Positions 22,801-34,800 of a stretch of DNA of 64,000 nucleotides are shown here, piece after piece. This stretch comes from Toxonevra muliebris. Its lineage: Eukaryota; Arthropoda; Insecta; Diptera; Pallopteridae. Location: positions 40,141,989 to 40,205,988 of the forward strand of contig OY829326.1 of NCBI GenBank assembly GCA_963691655.1, in the 5' to 3' direction. Each line of letters begins with the position of its first letter. Within the stretch, counting starts at the first letter, position 1. A program made the translations under genes and the position numbers. The notes below the pieces were generated by a model. It was not told where the DNA came from. It did no database searches and saw nothing but the letters and a program-made list of their open reading frames with translations.

Positions 22801-25800
22801 TTTTTTTTTTTGAATTTTGGAATGAATTTTAAAACTGATTTTGGTTTTGATTCAGTCTGAATTTTGGGTTTTCAGTCTGAGTTTTGAGCTGAATTTGATA
22901 TCATTTTCGTTGATTTTTGTTGGAATTTTGGTCCGATTTTTTTTTTTTTTAACCGGTTGTTGCCCGGTACCCGAAAGCGTATATGGATCTCGTTGAAATT
23001 TAAAATATATTGTTTTTTTTTGGTCAAATTAAGACATATTTACATTTTAAGTAATGTATAACAGGCTTAAAGAACGTATTTAATTTTTCATAAAAATGAA
23101 GTGCTTGGTTATGGAATTGTGAGATCGTACACTTACCACCAGGCCGATATTAAAAGTGATGTCAATGCTAAGTGCGATATGGATATATATTTTAAAAAGT
23201 TATTTAAAGTACTATCCAAATTAACTGTTATCTTTTTTTTAATTTTTTTCGGGTTTTTATTTCGAGATGTATCAAATTGTTTCATCAAAATTTTTTCTCA
23301 AAGGAAATTAGAATTTCTTTCAAATTGTTTTCTCAAAATAGATCATTTAACAATATAAATCCATCAGAAAATTCACAATCAATATTTTGATTTAGATTTT
23401 TGATCTGCATTTGGTTCTTTTCTTGGTTTGAACTTCGATCTGAAAAAGTATATGGATTTTAGTTTGAAATTTGGTCAAAATTTCCGCCTAAATTTCTCTC
23501 CGGTTTTAGTTTGAATTTTGGTCTTAGTTTTGTTCCAGTTATCTTTTAATTTTTGACATGTATTTGGTAAAATTTTTGCACTAGTTTTTGGTCTTGGTCT
23601 GGGTTTTGGTCGATAGTGAGTCTGATATTTATCTTTTAATTTAGTAAAACCAGCCACCCTCCCCAAACCCAAATCCTAAAACCGCCACTGCATATGAATG
23701 CATGCAATGTCTATCTATCAATGTCATAATAATACAATATTTTGTAAAAAAAACTATTATTCCATTTCTTGAGAACGATTTGTTATTTTTAATTGCATTT
23801 AATGTATATTTCTAAAGCAGTGTTACTCAAAAGCTTTAGCGCAAGTTAAACAAAGATTTAATCCCTGTGATTGCATAAGACTTTTGAAATGAAATATTTA
23901 AATATCCATATTAGTTAATATTAATTGAAACATCTCAGATTATATTAGTTTATCTAGTTTCCTTTTATTTTTCAATATAAACTCGTCACACTTCTTTGTT
24001 TAATTAAATATTTTTATTATAATGCGGATATAAATATACAACAAATAAAATAAAGTTTAATTATGCCAGGTTCTTGTTAGAACATTAGAGTTTATGTACC
24101 CAAGTTTGATTTTAAACAATTTAAAAAAAAAAAAAAATTAAATTAACCCTGTAGTGCAGCGCTTACTATTTACTTACTTATTTGCCACTACAACCCTTGA
24201 TGTGTTCATCAGCTCACTCAAACTTCACCTCTGCTAAGTGCGTGCTGGCGTTGTTGGTAATGTTACAATTGGAAGGTATCCCAGTACTTGCTCCTTCTGA
24301 CAGAGATTAGGCCGTTCTCATCTGCGCTTTATCTAACGTGGCTCGAATAAAATACCTTCCTAACCGAAGCGTTTTTTCATACGCTCAACATGATCATACA
24401 GTTCATGTTCCACCTTGTGATCGTCCACGCCTCAGCTCAATATATTATGATGGGAAGAATGAGGAATTTATATTGGGTTATCTTCGTTAACCGAGAGTGG
24501 GCTCTGCCGCTCAATTGCCTCATGAGCCCATAGTTGCACTACTTGATAGAACGAGTCTCCAATCACGTTACGCCGAGCAATGGTTGTTAAGATCTCGCCA
24601 TAGTTAGGTGACGGCACATCAATGTTGTCAGGTATTGCGGCTTCCGGAACAGCTTTCTCTGTGGTTTTATTATTTTTTTCACTGTCATTCAGCATTGTTC
24701 CCTCCAAAACCTCATCATACCCTGGATATCTGTCAACAGATTTCCGTCTTCGACATTACAGAAAGATTCGTCAGAGGGTTGCCATTTTCATTTTACCTAA
24801 TCCCAGGACAAATTGTCATAATCCAAAAAGTAAACGGAATTTTGCATTTTTTCTACGGGAGTAAGCGTTCTTAAAGTAGCGACCACTGACCCAGAATTTC
24901 GGTTTCGGTAGTAATTTTCAATAATTTCCAAATGGTGCTCATTCGTGAACTTTACCATGATAAAAATGTAAATCTTGAATGACGTTTTGACGTTGCCAGA
25001 TCAAAAAATAAAAAAATTTAGAAAGTGTATTTGTATTTTAATACAAAATTGTTATGCCCTATTGAAAAAACAAACAACTCGATATCATCGCACTGTCGTT
25101 GCCTTTCTCCTGCCTCCTCAACTCTCTGTATCGCTCCTTAGCAGTTGATGTTAGAGTTGATTCCAGGGTGTCTCTGTGTACTACGTTTTTTGCTTCAGTA
25201 GCATAACGACGATGGTCGCCGTAGCCTAGTGGTTAGAGTGTTGAACTGTTACGCAGTGGTTCCTGGGTTCGAATCTCGGCACCCTCAAAAATCGAAAATA
25301 CTGTAGAAACTGTAGGTCCCTCCCACTCGTGTACAAATATAACTCACACAACATGAATGGGTGAAAAAAGCTCGATCTAGGCCCTCCAAGAGTAGTTGTG
25401 TCATAGTAGTAGCAGCAGTAGTAGCATCCAGACATTCTTAGTGGTACCGAAGATTTCTATGGTGGCGGTGGTAGCCTAGCACCTCTTTGGTAAAAGTTCG
25501 CATTACAGAGTTCAATACAAGAACGAAACTTTCACTCAACTGAAACAATATAAAAAACTGTTAATGTACATCGACGTTTATTACGTTTGATTTTTATACT
25601 GGCACCAATTAGCGTTTTATTTCTAAATTTTTTAGAGTTAGTGTTGTTTTAAAATCACGACAGCTTTTAATGAGTTAATTTAAGCAAATTTTTCTTTGCA
25701 CTATTTACTACAGCTTGGCCAGTTTCCATGTAAAATACTGAGAATCATGAGATACGCAGCCTGTTTGAAATGCAAAGTAGGTAGACTCTCTAATCCTACC

Positions 25801-28800
25801 GCGGTGGTACTTGAAGTAGCACTTCAAAAGCCGCTGCCACGCATCCCTTTTCATGTTTACAATACGCAAAACGTTTCTATTAATTCAATTCTCTGAATTG
25901 CTTCGATATTTGTGGATTCTTTTAAGTGCTGACAATAACATGCGGCACATCATGCAATTTCCATGTCATTGCAGAAGAGATGAGAGAGAAGAATCTAACA
26001 GCGTAATCACATCAAAGCCACAAGCGGAAACGGAAACGTCTTAAGGCTAAATTGCTGGCTTATTTGAATATTAAATCAACTTGTACCGGCAAACAACAAC
26101 AACAGCATCGCTATTAAAAGAAATCTGAAAGCAATTGAAATAATACGCAAGCTAAGAAGTAGCAAGCGCTAGAGTGCTTATATTTCGAAGAGCAGTAGAA
26201 AAGTAAAAAGCGGAAATCGCTTTTCGCCTTAAAGCAAATGTTGCCTCGTAACGCGCTCCGTGCCGCTCGTAGTGAGCATTTTGCGTGGTAGAAGCAGAAT
26301 TTTTAAATGGGGAATACATACATGTATTTGTTAACAAATACATACATACACATACCCCACAAGTGCATGTACACGCGCTCAACTTCAACGAGTTACCCCC
26401 GTAGGCTTGACGATTTTATTATTTTTTTTTTTGTGTTCAAGTGTCATGTCCAAAACAAACTTTGTCTGTTTTTGATTTGCCCAAAATACAAGAAGAAAGG
26501 AAAGCGAAATTCTGCGTTGACTTTGCGATATAACCCCATGGATTTTTATTGTTGTTGTTGCTCTTGTTCGTTATAAATATCGTATACTTTTATTTACGAG
26601 TATTTATTTGCTCGACTGTGCATGTTGATGTGATTTAAATTCACTTCATAAACGAAATGCCGTGAGTACAGGAACGGGAAGTTTGGTGAAGGGGCGTGTT
26701 CAAATTTTTGTCAGCGACAGTTCGATTATCACCCGGCGGGACTTTTTTTACTTTCTTTTTCTTTTCTGCTTGGTACTCAAAAAAATTTCTGTTTGCTGTA
26801 TGCATTAGGCTTTTTTCGCTTATCGGTCGTGGATTGAGTGGAGTGAGTAAATTCTTGAGTAAACTTATTTTTTATACATACCATACATGTATGTGTATTT
26901 ATTTTATTTGAATTTGAGTCGCAAGTAAATCACTTAACACCCTCATTTAGATCGTTTAGCAAATGATTTTTTATGAGCTTGTGAGTTGTTTTTTTTATAG
27001 GGTTTGTGTTATTTGAGCCTGCAATTGATTTATTCTTTGATATGTCATTTGGTGGTATTTAATTTGTTGTTGTTTTTTTTTTTTTTTTGGTAATGCCAAT
27101 GCTGTAGTAAATAAACTTAGTGAATTTGATATTTAATTCCGAAGCATTACCCAAAACATAGGTTAGGCTTTTGAAGATTAGTAGAACTATTTTATAAAGC
27201 AAGACAAGTAGAAATACAATAATTTTGACCTAGAAGAAAAATTCAAGTTAGAAGAAAACATGAGCATGAACTTTGATATCTCTGAATGCTTGGATATTTG
27301 ATAATACATACAATATATGAACCACTAAATTTTGTATATTTATATAAATTTTGGATGATGTTGTCCAAATTTCTGAAGAAGAGGCTGCTGAAGAACTTTC
27401 GATTCCAGCTCCTGGACCATTGTTATTATATTTTAAGCCACATGTGGGCAAGCGATGTCATGCAGAAGCAGTGGCTTCGACCTTTTATAGTGGAGGCTTG
27501 GCTTAGGGTGGAAGTAAGTGGATTCTTCAGCATCTAACTATTGATGTGTTTGCTTGTGATTATCATACTATATTAACTTTTCATCAAAAGCCATTATCCG
27601 GTTTAGAAACGTTTATTTTTGTGCCGACAGAGCAATGAAAGGCAGGTATTGATTCGCCGTTTCTTTTGTTGATCGGTTAATTCATGATGTACCCATTTGT
27701 CCAAATTTTTAATTTTTTCAATTTCCCCTAAATGAATAAATAAATAAATAACGCAATATGGCTGCTTTCAGGTCATCATTGTTCATCTTATGCCTGGTTT
27801 TCACTATGTCAAATTCAATCAAATTTGCCAGCATGTTGGCAAATTTGATGGCAAATATGACATAGTGAAAACCAAGCATTAGTTTCAGGTCGACTGCGTG
27901 CACTACGACTAGTCAAAATCTCCATTTCGAAATTTTAAAAACCAACGAGATATGGTCTGTTGCGAAATCACTTCATCGCCAAGAGCCTCGTTAATATTGC
28001 GTGCAATTTACTCTGAGTTTTCGAGTTTTTACAAAACTTAATTCTAACGCGTTTTATTTTACATAGTTGCCAAAATCTGCAAAATAAAATTTAATACAAA
28101 AAAAACGTGTCCTACTGAGATATGAATTTTTAAAATTAACGTTAACTATCTACTCATTTTATATGCCACAACCCAATAGATATTTTTTAATAACTATTAT
28201 TTGTTTTGTTGACTGCAATTCTTCTGACTAAAACTTGTTCAAATCATCGGTTATTCATCCGAATTATATGGCAAGAAAGATAAGTGCGAAACATCATAAA
28301 AATCTATTATTGAACACTCCATAAAAAATAATAAAACAAAACTGTTATAAACATGTGTATATTAACTTTTCAACACGATAAAAATCTGCATAATTAAATT
28401 TGTAATAACATACTTTAGAAATAATTTATTGGCACTTATTTATTCATGAGGTTATAGCTAGTGATCTTTTATTTTGCAAACAATCGATTTTTAATAGAAA
28501 AATAATTGGGTATTAATTAAAAAAAAACAAAATGCGAAAATGTTCCAAATTGCATTTGGACACAATTTCAATATAGATAGTAGCGAATATACATATATAC
28601 ATATTTTAAACGAAGTGTTACTAAATTCAAGATTAAAGCGCAAAATATAAATGAGATATTGAAATGTAACACATTTTTCTGACACTCCCTTTCTTTTGGG
28701 TAAAAGTTTCTTTTTCTACTTTTTTATATGCACATTGAATTGATTTTTTTTTGTTTTTTTTGGTTTTTGCTCATAGAAAGTGTACAAATTGCTTGCAAAG

Positions 28801-31800
28801 TATCCTTTTTCAAATTGACTTCCCTTGTGCGACGAGACATCAGCATCATCATCAGCATCCATCCCCCAGACTCCCTCCCTCGCTCATTCTTGCTTATGCC
28901 ATATGAAGTTAAATGTTCTAATCGAAACATATGTTTCCTAATGAGATGATGACGATGCCGATGACTGCGACAAGGACGACTTTTTCATATGCTACAAAGG
29001 CACAGTTTGTCGGGGATGATTTCTCCATAAACTTCTGCCGTTTCAAAGATTGCGGACGAGCGTCAGACACGATGTATGCGTGTGTGTGTTTACTAAAGAT
29101 GTGTTGAATGACATTCGATATTTGCTCGTAATAGGGTATTAAATACTTCCATTCCCATTGTCAGTGCTGCTGCTGTTGCCTACCGCCTGCTGCCTTTGCT
29201 ATTTTGCAACATGCGATTTATTTAAGTGTTACGAACAATTTAGGCAAATATTTGAGTACGTTTAGAAATTTGTTAAAATTGTTTACACTTGATTTCTGTG
29301 GTTTTGGAATGTGGTTTCTTGTGTGGCATTTATATTTTTTTCATGGTTTTCTCCATTGTTTTAGCATGGTGTATTTATTATTGATATTTGCAAACTACTT
29401 AGAAACATTTATTTAATAATTTGTAAATTTATTTTGAAACTCTAGATGGACATTAAAGTTTAATTGAAGTTGCAATTTCGCATTCCCCTTTAAATTTATT
29501 TTTATTAGACACATACATAGCTGCCATGTAAATGTAACTCAGTTTCGTGGATTACCTGCCATGTGGCGGAGAAAAATCAAAGATGTATTATAATACAAGT
29601 TTTATCTTCAATAACCTTTGAACTGAGCTATTGACGAAGCAAATCGGACAACGGTTTTAATTTTAAATTAATGAAAAACACAAACTTCTATAAAAACCCA
29701 GATTCTTTTTTTGTACTGATTCCAATGATAAATTCCGTGTCCGAGAGATATATTTTAAATTTGTAGCATAGTGTAATAATATTATAGACTAAAACCTTAT
29801 GAAGGAAAACAGCCGGTCTAATATATATTCGTTGTGATGTTCTTATTCGTGTAGTTGTATATACTACGAACGAATGAGAATATCGGATCTTGGCACCCTG
29901 CCTCACTTCATCACATAACCACTACTCCTTCAACATTGGGAAGCTTATTGTGTAGATTGAACAAGTTTATTTTGCAGATTGGACCCCTTTATGCTTGTAT
30001 GCAATGCTACTTCTTGGTAGGCCATGGTAAACCTCCAAAGGTAAGGAAGACTAAAAAAGTTTTTCGCTCAGGTTCGGACTAGGAAGGTTTAGCTTAGAGA
30101 TTAATGACGAAATTCATATTTTTATAATAGCTTTGCGATCTGAACACATATTTGTACAAGAATGGAAGGGATCTACAATTTTATGCCCAATCCAAACGGG
30201 GTAGTGAAAAGCAAAAAATACAAAAGAAAATAATAAGAAAGTACTTAAAGTATCGAGTACCGATAACGTGTCTCTAGTTACAACTCGATTGGATTTTAAA
30301 AACTAAAATATTTTCAACAGGTGCCTACTTACAATAATGATTATTTCAAAATGTCTTCATTTAAAAATCATATGTAAAAACTGGTTGTAAATAGATATTT
30401 TAGGTAGTTTTGTGCTGCTTTCAGGAACCTCTTTCAAAATATGCCAAAATTTGAAAATAGTAATTTTTATGAATTTCCCTTTTCGATAATCAATTTTATT
30501 TTTAATATTGAAGAATAAGAATGAAAATCAATCTTAATTTGTATTCATTGAAGAATACAAATAAAAAATCATAATTCTTATTCACTCATGCTGACAATAT
30601 CAACTTGAAGAAATTACTGTTTGTCGAATAAAGTTAATTATATTAGATCATTAAATGTATATTTTTATCAACACTTTTTGCTACCCGAATCAGTTTGTAA
30701 GTGTGGTGATTTTTAATTATATTTAAAACAAAAAAAATGTTTGTGATTTTTATTTAAAATTTTCAAATATAAAAATTTTTAGTGATAAAAAATATTATAA
30801 AATTTTAATAGATTCCAATTTTTGTTATTGCTCACAAATAATAATTATTTTTAATTTATAAAACAAAACCTCTGAAAAAAACTTTCATCTTTAAATTTTT
30901 CCAAATATTCTATTTTACAATTGAGTTGTTGTAATTTAGCGAATAAAAATCTTTTCTTTTGGCAATGTTTTATTGAACGAACGGAAGAAAATGCCTTGTT
31001 AAATTGATTTGGAAATTTGGAATTCAGCACTATGTGATAGATAGCTGAAGTAGAAGAAATGCTCATGTTTAAGGTGAAATTCAGCACTATGTGATAGATA
31101 GCTGAAGTAGAAGAAATGCTCATGTTTAAGGTGAAAAACCAAGTGTTGAATAAAAGCGGCTAGCGAAATACGCTAAACAAGAAAAACTTTTAATAAAAAT
31201 TTAATGTATTTTGCAGTGTACGCAGGTGAACAGAATTTTAGTTTTTTTTGACGCAATTCTACTTTTTACTTTATTCTTTAGCTGAGTTTAATAAATTTCT
31301 ACTTTCTCACGTCAGGAATATCCTTGAACTATTCCAAGTCTAGTTGAAGATTAATGCGAACTTTAGCCTTTAACAAGCAAATTACTTGTTTACGTCATAT
31401 AGCAACGCGCTGCCATATCTACAGGGGAAGAACAATAACACCAGTTACATATTTGTATCTATATGCATGTGCACCAGGCGCGTACGCAGAAAAAAGTTTC
31501 GATGGGGGTTTCTGAAATATTTTTTTTATTCCAAAATTCCGTTTTTCTCATTATCTGAAGTGTAATGGTGTCAGGAAAGTAAATATAAAAAGCAAAATAA
31601 ATTTTTTTTGTGTCAAGTGACGGTAATGCCCGTCTTCTCTATCTAGTCTAATATGCCTAGAGTACCTCATCCAGCCCAGTCTCCTTCAAGAATTTGATAA
31701 CAACGCCCGAATCAATGGATACGAGCTCAGTGCTGGGCACTTGGTACATGCCCAGGGCACAATGAGCTAATATATGTTCTCTGAGTCCGCAGTGCCCAGT

Positions 31801-34800
31801 CAGATAAGCAGCTAATATGAGCAAACTATTTTTGTTAAAGCTAATACAGAATACGACCTCGATAGCCTAGTGGATAGTGCACTAGACTTTCATCTGGGAG
31901 GTTCGGGTTCGATTCCCGTCTTCGTCTGGTGGTTAATTTTCATTACTTTCTTATATTCACTATCAATATGAAGTGTATGAGAATTATAAGATAGTGTACA
32001 AATACACACATTGGTTGGTAATGGCAAAACCACTAAGCCGATAAAAAATGTCCACACCGCCGTTCGGAATCGGCGTTAAACTGTAGGTCCAACTATGTGG
32101 TATCACAATGGGCCGTTCAGGCCTAAGTGTGTCTCTCGACAGCCACTCCAACCTAACCTAACCTAATACAGAATGCACATCTGCTTTTATTATAGTTATC
32201 TAGAATCGATTTGAATTATCTTAGTCCCAGAAGATTGTTGAATAGTTTTTGCCTCTTGTTTATCTCTTCCTGCATAAGTACTTCCCTGATTACCTTGTCT
32301 CCTATTCTGCAAAAAGGTTCAGGTCCCATGAATGCGATCGCTGTTCTTTTTTTGGCAAGCCCGTCTGCTTATTCATTCTCCTCTATTCCTACGTATCCTG
32401 AGACCCAATATAGAACGACTGTATTGTCTTTAACACGTTCAGTGCGGATGAGACTTTCATGCCGGCCGTGCCATGGTAGCGTCCCCTCCCTTTTTCGGCT
32501 TGGGGTCGCCATTTTACTTCACCTTGTGTTGAGCTTCAAATAGAAATCCATTGATAGAAAGTTGTGCTTCAGCAACCTTCCAGAGTGGTCAGGACCGCGA
32601 TTTCTTTATATAGATAAAGAATAATCACACTTGAAAAAAAACATTTTTTTTTTTCATATTTTTCAAGCCGTGGGGGTTGTTTCGAATTTGGCACCCGCGC
32701 TGAACGTGTTAAACAGCTGATTGGGTGTGAACAAATTTTTTGTATTAAAGTTTGGACTTAAATCGATAATTTAATAAATAAATTTGTATATTCAAGTTAA
32801 AAAAACTTTGATTTAAAAAATCGTTGGAGTGTGAATAAAATTTGGGCATACTGTATATATATATATGATATATTTTTTATTCAAAACCCCCCATGTGTTG
32901 TAAATTTTACCATTGACGGCTTGAATAAGCCATTTTTTTAATTTCTTAACTATATTTGAATAATTTTAATTTGTAATAAATAAAAAAAAATTTGCAATAA
33001 GTACGTAATTGGTAGTCATTTTTCTTTTCCAATTTTCAAAGTTTGAAATTAAAAACAACTTGAACAAATTGTTTTTGCTATCTTGTATTATGTGTGAGCA
33101 GAGAAAAAACTAAAATATTAATTTTCGACTGACTTCGGGGGGTGTTTGAACCCCCAAATCCCCCTCTCAGCTTACGCGCCTGATGTGCGCATATCTATTA
33201 TATTTTTATTAGCCAATTTCAATAGCTAACTAGATGCGCATACATATTGAGGTCAAATTGTTAACCTCCTTTGTGTAATAATAACTATATTATTAAAAAG
33301 CAGGAAAATTGTAATTAGTGTGTTATTATTAAGCAATTATAAAATAGCAAAAAGCTTCCCTGCCGCTTAATTTAATTTTACAACTTAATACCTCAACAAT
33401 TAATATGTTAAAAAAAAAATAAATAAATATTTGAAAACTAATTGCGTGACTTGTAATTATGGCAACACAAGCGGCAAGCACGAGCCATTTTTTTCTCGCT
33501 TGCTCACTCACTCACCACGAAACAGTAACACTGAAAGTGAAAAAGAGCAATTGCATTTTAACTCCTACCTCCATTTCGTTCGCCCATGCACTCACAAATA
33601 CATATGCACACTTGGCACTTTGAGCTGCTTATTCACACATTTTTCGAGTGCGTTTGTAAAAATGTCATTTAACGCGGCAATAAACGTTGCAATAATACTC
33701 GAAATGATGAATCACCTGAATTGCACCGTTTGTCAAACCAAAAAACATCGCCCTCAATAAATGCAGCAGCAGTGACCACAATGCAGCAATGGCCATAGCA
33801 AGCCATAGCAGCTTTTTAGGCGCCACACAAATATTTATTTGTTCCTTGCAATTTTATGCGTTCTTCATCGTGTGCCTGTATGAAGGAAGCTATTATATTT
33901 ATGAGTTTTTGTTGCATGCTGCCTGTAAAATGATCAACAGCAACAACAAAAGCAAAAGTAAAGTTGCATCACGTAGTGACAAAACCCAACTCAAACCATT
34001 ACCTTAAATTACATTGCATACAAATAGGCGCTAAAACAAATGCAGCCACACATTCTTCAGACGGTGCTCCATTCAAGCAACCACCCTTAAAGCACTTTAA
34101 CTGTTGTGAATGTGAACGTTTGGGGTTTCATTGTCGTTTTGTGGTTTTTTGCCTTCAGCGTTTTTTCACACAAAAGTCATTCAACCTTTTGAATGGTGAA
34201 TGGTGTCGCCATGGATAGCTGGCTGGTGGAAGGAGTGTGAGATGTGTCAACTTGACCAACGAGTGTGAATTTCAGCACTTGTTCAAATATGTTGTTTGAC
34301 CATCGCCATCACCATTGCACATGGTGTGGTGCGACGACAATGGATTTTCCGTTCATACTAAAAGCAAAAAGGCAAAATATCAGAGAAAAAATTTTGTCTC
34401 CTGCTGTGGTCAAATATCAGCAACAATACATTTGCGAGCTGTCGTCGTCATCGTTTTTTCTCTTATTTTTCGTGCAATTTTTTTCTATGCCAATTTCGCT
34501 GCCTCTGTCCCTGACATATGGAGGAAGACCTTTTGTTTTAAAAGAGGTTTTGAATGCCCACCAAAATAAGCAACGAAAAAAACTAAATAAATAGGAATAA
34601 ATGAATGCATTTCAAAAACAAAATGACAAATGACATTATTGCAATACAATTTGATTTGAAAAGTTGATTGTATATGTTTGGTTTGTTGTTTGATTTCAGA
34701 AATGAATGATGTTTTTTTTTTTCATTTTTTGCTCTTTAACTCTTTAGTACTTCAAAAAAGATGACTTAAAAAATGAAATCTGAAAATTGTTAATTTCAAG

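Larger units (their letters stand above)
31640..32760 (-). mobile_element. LINE fragment: RNase H domain and ORF2 C-terminus
   Basis: On the - strand, 32760 to 32210 (skipping the MITE) reads FTPNQLFKDNTVVLYWVSGY and then VGIEENE*ADGLAKKR and GPEPFCRIGDK, which is the end of an RNase H domain from an I-like non-LTR retrotransposon (LYWVPGH.GI.GNE.AD.LA). After the SINE the reading resumes with LAAYLTGHCGLREHILAHCA and stops near 31650, matching the LTGHC.L..H segment. It is interrupted at 32434-32708 by a TTAA MITE and at 31855-32163 by a SINE. Confidence 0.85.
31475..33182. mobile_element. hAT-like element hosting nested insertions
   Basis: The left end CAGGCGCGTACGCAGA and the reverse complement of the right end CAGGCGCGTAAGCTGAG are alike, and G-rich sequence follows both. 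The flanks ATGTGCAC (31467-31474) and ATGTGCGC (33183-33190) match at seven of eight positions, consistent with an 8-bp hAT duplication. No hAT transposase is seen. Inside lie a LINE fragment (- strand), a SINE and a TTAA MITE. Confidence 0.75.

Noticed and set aside
25214..25290. Second possible tRNA gene
   Set aside because: Same reason: the head of a SINE whose body recurs at 48471.
31855..31927. Possible functional tRNA gene (box A and B present)
   Set aside because: The ends do not pair as an acceptor stem, and the sequence continues into a SINE body with target duplications on both sides.
32211..32543. 110-codon frame on the + strand
   Set aside because: Antisense to the RNase H remnant of a LINE on the - strand, and it runs into the TTAA MITE.
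33329..34594. Several 60-109-codon frames
   Set aside because: Not coding by composition or motif; the block is better viewed as non-coding unique intron DNA.
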